Assembly: GCA_964228885.1 (NCBI GenBank)
Contig: CAXRCG010000048.1
Span: 1 to 64,000 of the forward strand
Origin: UBA4582 sp964228885
GTDB taxonomy: Bacteria > Pseudomonadota > Gammaproteobacteria > Pseudomonadales > Azotimanducaceae
DNA length: 64,000 nt
Direction of reading: 5' to 3'
Part shown: positions 1 to 7,724 of the stretch, in pieces
Layout of the letters: the number at the start of each line of letters is the position of its first letter
Position numbering within the stretch: the stretch's first letter is position 1
The notes under the pieces: model-generated
The model's database searches: none
What the model was told of the DNA's origin: nothing
Seen by the model: only the letters and a program-made list of their open reading frames with translations
Translations under genes and position numbers: made by a program

Positions 1-423
1 ATTGTTGGCCAAGACACAGACGGCGCTGTTACGCCTGAAGACTTAGGCATGGAATGGGCAATAGCCAGGCGCAAAAAATTTAGTTTTGTCGGTAAGCGAG
101 GTATGGCTCGGGAAGATTGTCAAAGAGCGCAGCGAAAACAGCTGGTTGGGCTTTCCCCGGTCGACCCCAATGTTGTCTTGCCTGAAGGTTCTCAAATTGT
201 TTTTGAGAGACCGACACAACTTCCGGCGAATATGGTCGGTCACGTGACCTCTAGCTACTTTAGTACGACCCTGAATAAGAGCTTTGCCTTGGCGCTGGTG
301 AGAGGTGGGCTTGATCGCCAAGGAGAAACCGTTCAAGTATCCATTGGACCTGATAAATGGATGGCCGCGGAAATTTGTTCCACGGTGTTCTATGATCCAG
401 CAGGGGACCGACAAAATGTCTAA
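1..423 (+). CDS. soxA: Sarcosine oxidase alpha subunit, C-terminal part (5' end outside window)
   Basis: This is the last 140 codons of a gene that enters from the left edge; the frame is open from base 1. The visible part matches the C-terminal GcvT-like domain of the large subunit of heterotetrameric sarcosine oxidase, with the typical segments 'RKQLVGLSP', 'VGHVTSSYFSTTLNKSFALAL' split around residue 90, and the closing 'FYDPAGDRQNV'. In the family this domain binds tetrahydrofolate, and the enzyme oxidises sarcosine to glycine with formation of 5,10-methylene-THF and hydrogen peroxide in the cytoplasm. The stop overlaps the start of soxG by 8 bases, so the two are translationally coupled. 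soxB and soxD are expected further left. Identification is firm; only the N-terminal part is unseen. Confidence 0.93.
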   Translation: MVGQDTDGAVTPEDLGMEWAIARRKKFSFVGKRGMAREDCQRAQRKQLVGLSPVDPNVVLPEGSQIVFERPTQLPANMVGHVTSSYFSTTLNKSFALALVRGGLDRQGETVQVSIGPDKWMAAEICSTVFYDPAGDRQNV

Positions 424-1033
424 TGCCGATGCATATGCTGTGATGCAGCAGCGCCCTGAAATTTCAGGTCTAGCGAGATCTGTATTGGCTGATGTCGACA
501 ACAGCCAGATCTCGGGCGTGAATCCCGTGCTGCTCAATGAAGTTCAATGCGGACATATTGTGATTCGCGGTTCGGAAAATGTCTTAAAGGATGTTTTGCA
601 GTCCCAACTGGAATTGGCTTTGCCAACGGAACCACTGACCTGCTATCAAAATGACGCGGCGTGTATCCGCTGGATTAGCCCCGATGAGTGGTTGGTCACA
701 GTCGCCGAGGGTGAGACCCATAGCATCGAGGTTAAGCTGAGGAATGCAGTTGAGGGCCATGCTGCGATTGTCAATGTATCAGGTGGTCAAACCTTGCTGC
801 AGCTTGCAGGAGAACATGCAGAGGAAATTTTGATGAAGTCAACGCGCTATGACGTGCATGAATCGAATCTGACAGTTGGCAAAGTTGTGACGACAACGTT
901 TGCCCAGACTCAAGTTGTGTTACGTCGGCTTAACGCTAACAGTTTTGAGTTAGTCGTGAGGCGAAGCTTCGCAAATTATGTGTTTGCGTGGATAAGAGAC
1001 GCTGCCGCTGAATTCGGGCTCGATATAAACTGA
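416..1033 (+). CDS. soxG: Sarcosine oxidase gamma subunit
   Basis: A 205-residue protein. The ATG at 416 lies inside the last codons of soxA (8-base overlap), the usual arrangement for soxA-soxG, so I prefer it to the upstream ATG at 305, which would lie deep in soxA. Family hallmarks are visible: 'WISPDEWLV' in the middle, 'IVNVSGGQTLLQLAG', and a C-terminal 'RRSFANYVFAWIRDAAAEF'. SoxG is a small GcvT-like subunit of the cytoplasmic sarcosine oxidase tetramer; its exact role is structural or assembly-related. It ends 28 bases from the convergent end of the corrinoid-activator gene, which puts sarcosine oxidation side by side with a methyl-transfer operon. Confidence 0.93.
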   Translation: MSNADAYAVMQQRPEISGLARSVLADVDNSQISGVNPVLLNEVQCGHIVIRGSENVLKDVLQSQLELALPTEPLTCYQNDAACIRWISPDEWLVTVAEGETHSIEVKLRNAVEGHAAIVNVSGGQTLLQLAGEHAEEILMKSTRYDVHESNLTVGKVVTTTFAQTQVVLRRLNANSFELVVRRSFANYVFAWIRDAAAEFGLDIN

Positions 1034-1061
1034 AACGCTTGAATTATACTCAGCAGCGGCG

Positions 1062-3071
1062 TTAATCGCGCTTTTTCCGGCCACGCCGTTTTCGCTGGGT
1101 AACGTCGCCTTCTGCTGCTTGGGCTGGCTTGTTAACCACTTGAAACAGGTGTACGAACGGGTCGGTTTTGTGCGGTATAGCCATGGCGTCGACGAAATAG
1201 GCCTGAAACTCTGCAGCAACTGCCGTTTCGATTTTTTCGATTTGTCGCACCACGGTTTGGATTTCCGCGCGAGCAGCATCATTAAGTAACGCAATGCGGG
1301 CACCGGTACTGGCAGCATTACCGACAGAGGAAACCTGCGCCAGCGCACAATCAGGGATCAACCCGAGCAACATGGCATACTTAGCGTCAATGTTGCTACC
1401 AAAGGCACCCGCAATTTTGATTTCGTCGACACAATCGGTGGGGAACCTATCCATTAGCAATTTTACCCCTGCGTATAACGCCGCTTTCGCCAACTGAATT
1501 TGGCGCACGTCGTTCTGAGTCACGCTGACTTTCACATCCCCTTCCGTCAGGAGGAATGAAAAAGTACGGCCATTACTGAGTATCCGGTCACACTCGGCCT
1601 GGCGCGTTGCTTGGATCACGCCGTCTGACGACAACACGCCAGCTAGGTACATCTCTGCAACCGCTTCAATAATACCGGAGCCGCATATGCCAGTGATGCC
1701 GAAGTTCACAATGGAATCGGCGAAACCTGGCTCATCGGACCAAAACTCAGAGCCGATCACACGGACCCGGACATCTAATGTCTTCGGATCAATGCGCACT
1801 CGTTCAATTGCCCCGGGCGCTGCGCGCTGTCCGCAACTAATTTGTGCGCCTTCAAACGCTGGACCTGTAGGGCTGGAACAGGCGAGTAATTTTTTTTGAT
1901 TACCTAGGACAATTTCTGCGTTGGTGCCGATATCAATCATTAAGCTAAGTGATTCACCCTTATAGGGTTGCTCTGAAAGCAACACAGCCGCCGTATCGGC
2001 GCCGACATGGCCGGCAATACAAGGTGGCAGGTACAAGCGCCCGCCGGGATTGATTTGCAAATCAACCTCGCGCGCAGATATTTCTATTGCATCGTCTGTC
2101 GCCAGAGTAAATGGCGCAAAGCCAAGCGGTGAAGGATCAATGCCTAGCAACAAATGATGCATAATCGGATTACCGGCGGCGACCATGCTCAAGATATGGC
2201 GTTTATCGATGTTTGCTACTTCAGTCGCTTCGTCAATAAGATTGTTAATCGCTTCCCGAACAACTTTAGTCATTTCAACCGTACCTTCAGGATGCATCTG
2301 CAGATAAGACACCCGACTCATTAGGTCCTCACCAAACCGAATTTGCGGATTCATGCTGCCAACTGAGGCGAGCACATCACCACTGCTCATATCCGTTAGG
2401 TGCAGAGCGATGGTGGTGGAACCTATATCAATAGCGAGCCCAAAGTATTGGTCTTTGAAACCAGAAAAAACAGCGATGACTTTTTGTCTATACCCGTCGT
2501 TGCTAATGGCCACCGTTAAGCTGTTCTTACCGTCGATCAAAGCTTGGTGGATCATGACAAATATTGAATCATCGACGGTTAGATTTGTTAGTTGCCATTG
2601 ATTTTCTAGGGCTTGCAGCATACGTCTGATATCACTGATGCTGTGTTCCATTTCGTCTTCCGGCACTTCGATATAGTGCAAGTGAATATTGGGGTCTAGA
2701 CTGATGTCACGCTGTTCTGCATCTTTCCGCACGACCTGTTTATGTACTTGAGATTCTGCAGGCACATCGATGACCAAAGGTCCCTCAATGAGGGTATGGC
2801 AGCTTAAGCGGCGACCGACCTCGAGAGGAGTTTTGCGTTCCGAGTATTTGAGTTCCGTTTGTGAGATCGGTGATAAGTTCGAGGGTGAAGACTCGATGCC
2901 GTGTTTTGCGAAAGAGCCGCTAGAACAGAGGATTTGGCAGCGGCCACACAAACCGCGGCCGCCACATACGGAGTCAATGTCGACACCGAGTTGACGGGCA
3001 GCTTCGAGTAATGGCGTGCCGATTTCAAACTCGCCGCGGCGCCCGGAAGGTGTGAAGACTACTGAGACCAC
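1062..3071 (-). CDS. [2Fe-2S]/ASKHA-domain corrinoid reductive activator (RamA/RACo-like)
   Basis: A 669-residue protein that starts at GTG, forced by a TAA stop directly before it. The N-terminus is a plant-type ferredoxin domain with the cluster motif 'CGGRGLCGRC' near residues 36-45 and a fourth cysteine in 'RRLSCHT' near residue 90. A linker follows, then an ASKHA ATPase fold: 'GLAIDIGSTTIALHLTD', 'MIDIGTNAEIVLG', and 'GICGSGIIEA'. In the family, such proteins use ATP to reduce an inactivated Co(II) corrinoid back to the Co(I) state. It is the last gene of the methyltransferase operon. The C-terminus is very basic (QRKRRGRKKRD), a feature shared with two partner enzymes. No ribosome-binding site is evident; a small hairpin sits just upstream. 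Confidence 0.88.
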   Translation of the reverse strand: MVSVVFTPSGRRGEFEIGTPLLEAARQLGVDIDSVCGGRGLCGRCQILCSSGSFAKHGIESSPSNLSPISQTELKYSERKTPLEVGRRLSCHTLIEGPLVIDVPAESQVHKQVVRKDAEQRDISLDPNIHLHYIEVPEDEMEHSISDIRRMLQALENQWQLTNLTVDDSIFVMIHQALIDGKNSLTVAISNDGYRQKVIAVFSGFKDQYFGLAIDIGSTTIALHLTDMSSGDVLASVGSMNPQIRFGEDLMSRVSYLQMHPEGTVEMTKVVREAINNLIDEATEVANIDKRHILSMVAAGNPIMHHLLLGIDPSPLGFAPFTLATDDAIEISAREVDLQINPGGRLYLPPCIAGHVGADTAAVLLSEQPYKGESLSLMIDIGTNAEIVLGNQKKLLACSSPTGPAFEGAQISCGQRAAPGAIERVRIDPKTLDVRVRVIGSEFWSDEPGFADSIVNFGITGICGSGIIEAVAEMYLAGVLSSDGVIQATRQAECDRILSNGRTFSFLLTEGDVKVSVTQNDVRQIQLAKAALYAGVKLLMDRFPTDCVDEIKIAGAFGSNIDAKYAMLLGLIPDCALAQVSSVGNAASTGARIALLNDAARAEIQTVVRQIEKIETAVAAEFQAYFVDAMAIPHKTDPFVHLFQVVNKPAQAAEGDVTQRKRRGRKKRD

Positions 3072-3076
3072 TTATG

Positions 3077-3092
3077 AGTGCACCAATGCACT
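3077..3092 (-). promoter_or_regulatory. Small hairpin just upstream of the GTG start of the corrinoid activator
   Basis: A perfect 6-bp inverted repeat, AGTGCA/TGCACT, with a 4-base loop lies in the 24-base gap between the pterin-dependent methyltransferase gene and the activator gene. In the transcript it ends 5 bases before the GTG start, where a Shine-Dalgarno sequence would normally be. It may limit translation of the activator relative to the upstream genes; this is inference. Confidence 0.35.
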
Positions 3093-3095
3093 TAA

Positions 3096-3995
3096 CTAAA
3101 CACGACGTCGGCGTCGAGGGCGTTCCCCGCGCGAAGCTGATTGGCCAAGAAGGGGGTCCCGATATTGCGTGATCCAGCGGGCACAGTCGGGATCGTGTCC
3201 CATCATCACATCCGCACCAAGAATGGCTTGGACAACTTCTGGGTGCAAAGGGTTGGTAATTGCTGAGGTCATACCTGCAGCTATCGCCATCGGTAAAAAC
3301 GCCGCATTAATGCCGTTGCGATTCGGCAGACCAAAGCTGACGTTAGAAGCGCCGCAAGTTGTGTTTACTTTGAGTTCTTCGCGCAGTCGACGCAGCAGAT
3401 GCATGACTTGACGACCTGCCGTATTAATGGCGCCGATAGGCATGACAAGCGGATCAACTACGATGTCAGCGCTCGAAATGCCATGATCTGCGGCACGTTC
3501 TACGATCTTTTTAGCGACCTCGAAGCGGACATCTGGATCCTCTGAAATACCCGTTTCATCATTCGAAATGGCAACAACAGCAGCGCCATGCTTAGCGACA
3601 AGAGGTAACACTGTTTCGAGTCTATCCTCTTCGCCCGTCACTGAGTTCACCAGTGCTTTACCTTGATACACGTCAAGACCTGCGGCTAGCGCCTCCACGA
3701 TAGACGAATCAATCGTCAACGGAACATCTGTCACGCCTTGCACTAACTGAATCGCTTTTGCCAGAATCGCTGGCTCGTCAGCCAAAGGAATGCCGGCATT
3801 AACATCGAGCATTTGTGCGCCAGCGGCGACTTGAGCGATGGCGTCTGCCTCGACTCGGCTAAATTTACCAGCCGCCATTTCTGCCGCAAGAATCTTTCTA
3901 CCCGTGGGATTAATTCGTTCGCCAATCAACACAAATGGGCGGTCAAAACCGATGACCACTTCTCTCGTTGCCGAACTGAGGACTGTATCTGTCAT
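3096..3995 (-). CDS. Methyltetrahydrofolate:corrinoid methyltransferase (pterin-binding domain)
   Basis: A 299-residue TIM-barrel protein of the pterin-binding family (AcsE/MtgA/MetH-domain type). Motifs in order: 'IGERINPTGRK' near residue 24, 'MLDVNAGIP' near 62, 'LTIDSS' near 93, 'ALVNSVTGE' near 115, and 'DPLVMPIG' near 183. Members move the methyl group between a corrinoid protein and tetrahydrofolate in the cytoplasm; here the likely direction is methyl-cobalamin to THF, because the operon also encodes an MttB-type donor enzyme and MetF lies nearby. Its ATG overlaps the stop of the gene before it (ATGA). The last residues are an unusual basic tail (RGERPRRRRRV). Confidence 0.88.
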   Translation of the reverse strand: MTDTVLSSATREVVIGFDRPFVLIGERINPTGRKILAAEMAAGKFSRVEADAIAQVAAGAQMLDVNAGIPLADEPAILAKAIQLVQGVTDVPLTIDSSIVEALAAGLDVYQGKALVNSVTGEEDRLETVLPLVAKHGAAVVAISNDETGISEDPDVRFEVAKKIVERAADHGISSADIVVDPLVMPIGAINTAGRQVMHLLRRLREELKVNTTCGASNVSFGLPNRNGINAAFLPMAIAAGMTSAITNPLHPEVVQAILGADVMMGHDPDCARWITQYRDPLLGQSASRGERPRRRRRV

Positions 3996-4321
3996 GTAAA
4001 CTCTCCAGTGTTCGTCTCTCCAGCGGCTGAATTGCCGTGGTTTTTAATCAGGAAGTCTAGATCCTGATCCGTGAATTGATTCTCTAAATTGATAGCGATT
4101 TCGGTTATCAGTGACTCGACATCAGTAGTGGCTTCGAGCGGGGTGGTGGTGCGGCGCCAGTCCTTCAAATACAGATCTGAACTGCCCTTCCCCGCGCGCA
4201 TGGCAGCACGGTCAATGGCTGCCTGGAAGCGATGGGATAACTGGTGTTTCGTTCTCACTCGACCCTTATTGATGATGATTTGCGAGGGGATGTCTCGCCA
4301 ATAAATCGATATCAGTTTCAT
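3992..4321 (-). CDS. 'Virulence factor' family small protein of the methyl-transfer operon
   Basis: A 109-residue protein with the pattern I associate with the badly named 'virulence factor' Pfam family: N-terminal 'ISIYWRDIPSQIIINKGR', then 'HRFQAAIDRAAMRAG' and 'YLKDWRR'. Start chosen at the ATG at 4321 because it forms an ATGA overlap with the preceding DUF1638 gene; its own stop makes another ATGA overlap with the methyltransferase gene. This double coupling indicates a fixed stoichiometry with the methyl-transfer enzymes. No catalytic motif, membrane segment or signal peptide is visible. I recall the family recurring in such clusters, but its biochemical role is unknown to me; a virulence function is not implied. 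Confidence 0.75.
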   Translation of the reverse strand: MKLISIYWRDIPSQIIINKGRVRTKHQLSHRFQAAIDRAAMRAGKGSSDLYLKDWRRTTTPLEATTDVESLITEIAINLENQFTDQDLDFLIKNHGNSAAGETNTGEFT

Positions 4322-4911
4322 ACGACGCACCACTTGATAGATTGTTCAAGTTCACCGTAGCCTGCAGGTATGTGGCTGAACTTCAGTTCAAGGAACGTCG
4401 CTGCTGCTTCTGCTGCTTCAAGAAGATCCGGCTCGGACACCTGCGACAGATAGTTCAGGCGCTGATAGTTACTAAAATAGACGTCGACTAATTCCGGATG
4501 CACATCAAGCTTTAATGGCTTTAAAACCATGGTCTCGAAATGGCGCACCAAAAAATCCGTTAACCAAAACGTACCCGGTTGGGCTTCCATCATCGTCTCG
4601 TACCGATCAGCGCCTGCGAACGAAGAGAAGCAGTGAGGTCCCGAAAGTCGGCTGACATTACTTTCCTTCGCTATTAACTCGTCGATCTTTCCAGCAGTCC
4701 CACAGTCAGCGTAGCCCACCAAAATGCGATCGTACTTGCCTCTGGCAGCTTCAAGCTTTTCTGCTAGGCGAGCAGGAATTTCTTGCGGTCTGTTGTGCAA
4801 TGACGCACTTAAACATTCGACATCAAGATGCCACCAGTGATTGCTCAACTTCAACTGAATAATTTCTCGAGCGAGCGCGCCACACGCGATGATCAGACAA
4901 CGATCAGCCAT
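4318..4911 (-). CDS. DUF1638 family protein of the methyl-transfer operon
   Basis: A 197-residue cytoplasmic protein of the DUF1638 type, recognised by the start 'LIIACGALAREI', 'RILVGYADCGT' near residue 80, 'GPHCFSSFAG' near 105, and a C-terminal 'YGELEQSIKW'. Function is unknown; several cysteines and histidines (CGAL, DCGT, HCF) could hold a metal or cofactor, which is inference. I chose the ATG at 4911, overlapping the corrinoid gene by 8 bases; ATGs at 4920 and 4929 are also possible. The stop makes an ATGA overlap with the next gene. The position between the corrinoid protein and the methyltransferase suggests a role in corrinoid handling or as an accessory methyltransferase subunit. 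Confidence 0.78.
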   Translation of the reverse strand: MADRCLIIACGALAREIIQLKLSNHWWHLDVECLSASLHNRPQEIPARLAEKLEAARGKYDRILVGYADCGTAGKIDELIAKESNVSRLSGPHCFSSFAGADRYETMMEAQPGTFWLTDFLVRHFETMVLKPLKLDVHPELVDVYFSNYQRLNYLSQVSEPDLLEAAEAAATFLELKFSHIPAGYGELEQSIKWCVV

Positions 4912-5605
4912 TAGCCGCATGCTTGTCATTCATCAACCGAGTGGCCTGATCAGCAGCATCTGCAGCATCGCGACAATAGACGTCCGCGCCAACTGCCGTA
5001 CCGAACTCCTCATTTAGCGGCGCGCCGCCCACCATGATGATGTATTGATCACGAATATTTCGGCTCACCATTTCGTCAACGACCACTTTCATATACGGCA
5101 TCGTAGTGGTTAACAAAGCCGACATACCGAGAATATCCGGTTCGTGTTCGAGGAGTGCTGCTAGGTACTCTTCCACTGAATTGTTAATGCCAATATCAAC
5201 GACCTCAAAGCCGGCCCCCTCCATCATCATCCCAACGAGGTTTTTACCAATGTCGTGTATATCACCTTTGACGGTACCAATGACCATTTTTCCGATGGGT
5301 TTTGCTCCGGTTTCCGCGAGCAGCGGTCGAAGGATTTCCATTCCGCCTTTCATTGCGTTAGCAGCCAGCAGGACTTCTGGTACGAACAGAATCCCATCAC
5401 GGAAATCTACACCCACTATTTGCATGCCACCTACGAGTGCGACATTAAGTACCTTGTCCGCCGTCCAGCCACGTGCCAATAGAATTTCGGTTCCCTCAAC
5501 AACTTCCTCTCGAAGCCCGTCGTAGAGATCATCGTGCATCTGTTCGACCAACTCAGTGTCATCCAGATCATTGAGATTCAAATCTTCTTCGGTATCTTCC
5601 GTCAT
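4904..5605 (-). CDS. Cobalamin-binding corrinoid methyl-carrier protein
   Basis: A 233-residue MtbC/MttC-like protein. A helical cap domain occupies about residues 15-100. The B12-binding Rossmann domain follows, with the lower-ligand motif 'GDIHDIG' (Asp115, His117, Gly120), a conserved serine in 'MSALLTTTM', and 'MVGGAPLN'. It carries the methyl group on cobalt between the MttB-type enzyme and the pterin-binding enzyme. I chose the ATG at 5605 because it has a strong ribosome-binding site (GAGGAAG) 10 bases after the mttB-like stop; an upstream ATG at 5677 lies inside that gene. The first 30 residues are strikingly acidic, opposite in charge to the basic tails of its three presumed partners. 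Confidence 0.92.
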   Translation of the reverse strand: MTEDTEEDLNLNDLDDTELVEQMHDDLYDGLREEVVEGTEILLARGWTADKVLNVALVGGMQIVGVDFRDGILFVPEVLLAANAMKGGMEILRPLLAETGAKPIGKMVIGTVKGDIHDIGKNLVGMMMEGAGFEVVDIGINNSVEEYLAALLEHEPDILGMSALLTTTMPYMKVVVDEMVSRNIRDQYIIMVGGAPLNEEFGTAVGADVYCRDAADAADQATRLMNDKHAANG

Positions 5606-5615
5606 TTGGTCTTCC

Positions 5616-7157
5616 TCAGTAACTCTGGTCGGGCATGCTGTCTTTGCGCTGCTGCATGTACGCAAGCAATGCTTCATCGACAGCTTGATCTAAAGGTGGC
5701 GCTTCATACGAGGCGAGCATTTCTTTCCAGATAGTGTTAGCTCTAACCTCCGTGTCCTGGCAACCGTCTTCTTGCCACTGCTCAAAACTGTTGTTGTCAG
5801 CAACGGTCGAGCGGTAAAAGGCATGTTCGAAATTTGCTTGGGTGTGAGCCGCACCAAGAAAATGTGCGCCCGGGCCTACTTCACGGATGGCATCCATTGC
5901 TTGGCCGTTTTCCGACAGGTCAACTCCGTGCAGCAACACAGCAATCATATTGGCTTGATCTGTATCCATGATGAATTTTTCATACCCCATCACCAAACCG
6001 CCTTCTAACCAACCAGCGGTATGTAACATAAAATTCACCCCAGCCAGTGCGGCGGTTTGTAAGGTGTTCGCAGATTCATATGCCGCCTGCGCATCGGGCG
6101 TTTTTGATCCGCACAGACCACCACCAGATCTAAACGGCACCTTCAGCCGACGGGCTAGTGCTGCCGCGCCGTAAAGCACTAAGCTGGGTTCTGGTGTGCC
6201 GAAAGTAGGCGCCCCTGATTGCATGGATATGGCACTTGCGAAAGTGCCGAACACCACAGGAGCACCGGGTCGGACGAGTTGTGTATAAGTCATGCCAGCT
6301 AATGCCTCGGCAAGAATCTGAGTCAGCGTACCCGCCACGGTGACGGGCGACATTGCGCCAGCGAGGATAAAGGGTGAAATAACTGTCGCCTGATTGTTTT
6401 CGGCATAGACTTTCGCCGCGCCGAGCATCGTGGCGTCGAACGTCATTGGCGAGTTTGCGTTGATCAAACTTGTCATCACCGTATTTCGATCAAGAAAACC
6501 TTCTCCGAAAAGGATGTTCGCCATATCGACTGAATCTTGCGCACGATCCGGATGCGTCACTGAACCCATAAAAGGTTTGTCAGAGTATTTCATATGGCTG
6601 TAAACCATATCAAAATGACGTTTGTTTACCGGCAGATCGACGGGTTCACAGACTGTACCACCAGAGTGATGCAAGCCAGCGCTCATATAGGTAAGTTTGA
6701 CGAAGTTACGAAAATCTTCGATGGTGGCGTAGCGTCTACCGCCATCCAAATCCCGAACAAAGGGTGAGCCATAAGCGGGCACGAGGACTGTTCGGTCGCC
6801 CCCAATAATGGTAGTTCGCGCTGGATTGCGAGCATGCTGGGTATATTCTGAAGGCGCTGACGCCATGACGAGTTGACGGCACAGGCCACGGGGAAACCTC
6901 ACTCTCTCCCCGTCGATATCGGCCCCGGCTGCGCTTAGTAACTCAAGTGCAGCCGGGGCTTCACGAAACTCGATGCCAACCTCTTCGAGCAGCGTGTCAG
7001 CGTTATATTCGATAAGCTCCAGGGCCTCTTGATTGAGTATCTCGAAGCACGGGATTTTCCGCTCGATAAAAGTAGAGGTTTCAACTGCAACGGAGGATTG
7101 GCGTGCAGCTACTCGATTTGCTCTGCCACCTGATCGTCTTTTTCTAGCGCCGCTCAT
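5616..7157 (-). CDS. MttB-superfamily (non-pyrrolysine) corrinoid methyltransferase
   Basis: A 513-residue protein of the trimethylamine methyltransferase (MttB) superfamily, read as one open frame with no internal TAG, so it belongs to the non-pyrrolysine branch that includes glycine betaine:corrinoid methyltransferase MtgB. Recognisable segments are 'LLEEVGIEFREAPAALELL' near residue 55, 'VRFPRGL' near 85, 'YGSPFVRDLDGGRRYAT' near 125, 'GGLCGSKTPDAQA' near 345 and 'EGGLVMGYEKFIMDTDQ' near 385. It likely takes a methyl group from a quaternary or tertiary amine and gives it to the corrinoid protein encoded next. It is the first gene of the operon. The N-terminus is very basic (ARKRRSGGRANR). 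The substrate (glycine betaine, proline betaine, carnitine or another) cannot be read from the sequence. Confidence 0.9.
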   Translation of the reverse strand: MSGARKRRSGGRANRVAARQSSVAVETSTFIERKIPCFEILNQEALELIEYNADTLLEEVGIEFREAPAALELLSAAGADIDGERVRFPRGLCRQLVMASAPSEYTQHARNPARTTIIGGDRTVLVPAYGSPFVRDLDGGRRYATIEDFRNFVKLTYMSAGLHHSGGTVCEPVDLPVNKRHFDMVYSHMKYSDKPFMGSVTHPDRAQDSVDMANILFGEGFLDRNTVMTSLINANSPMTFDATMLGAAKVYAENNQATVISPFILAGAMSPVTVAGTLTQILAEALAGMTYTQLVRPGAPVVFGTFASAISMQSGAPTFGTPEPSLVLYGAAALARRLKVPFRSGGGLCGSKTPDAQAAYESANTLQTAALAGVNFMLHTAGWLEGGLVMGYEKFIMDTDQANMIAVLLHGVDLSENGQAMDAIREVGPGAHFLGAAHTQANFEHAFYRSTVADNNSFEQWQEDGCQDTEVRANTIWKEMLASYEAPPLDQAVDEALLAYMQQRKDSMPDQSY

Positions 7158-7724
7158 GCGCTCACACGCAGATCTTTAGACACAGGCAATGCCCCACTTT
7201 CTATTAGAGTACACAGCCAAATAGTGGGTTATGAGCAGATTGTATGCATGCAAATTAACGACATGTGAAAACGTATAAACGACACACTCGGCACGCAATC
7301 GCGATTGCGTTAATTGACCCACCAAAGCATCACCCAACCAAGGTCGGCAAATTTCAAATTAACATCAGCAATCGCTTGACCCGACCATTCGTGGCAAAAG
7401 GCGGGCTTTATCCCCATTTCTTTATTGCAGAACCCAGCTAAGCACCGGAATCGAATCAATCACCGCTAAATTGACGCAAAACAGCCTTAAACGGCGCGGC
7501 AATGTCACTATCTGGCCGGCTGAAAATTGTCTCCCGGATTGCTCTACAATTATTGATCATACTTGCGCTTCATTCGACACAACTCGCCGCGAAGATCGCG
7601 GTCTGGCGATGGGCCACCAGATCATGATTGCCGAAAGTGGTACTATTAACTTTGACAATCAAAAAATGGCAACGAGCGCTTCACCCTGATTTGTTGAATC
7701 TCCCAGAAAACAAACAAGGAATTC
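7158..7724. other. Divergent intergenic region between the methyl-transfer operon and the M20 gene
   Basis: About 570 bases with no supported gene; a 72-codon frame at 7471-7689 has no ribosome-binding site and no recognisable sequence. It must hold promoters for both flanking genes. The one clear structure is the 18-bp palindrome at 7293-7310. I see no cobalamin or THF riboswitch consensus. Confidence 0.5.
7293..7310. promoter_or_regulatory. Perfect 18-bp palindrome, candidate operator
   Basis: ACGCAATCGCGATTGCGT reads the same on both strands. It lies about 135 bases upstream of the mttB-like start and 415 bases before the M20 start, in a divergent promoter region. Perfect dyad symmetry of this size is typical of a dimeric repressor or activator site. 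The regulator is not encoded next to it, so the assignment is inference. Confidence 0.45.

Noticed and set aside
5616..7157. Possible pyrrolysine-type MttB with in-frame amber codon
   Set aside because: The frame is open for 513 codons without an internal TAG, so this is the non-pyrrolysine type.
7471..7689. 72-codon plus-strand frame before the M20 gene
   Set aside because: No ribosome-binding site and no family pattern; it lies in a promoter region.
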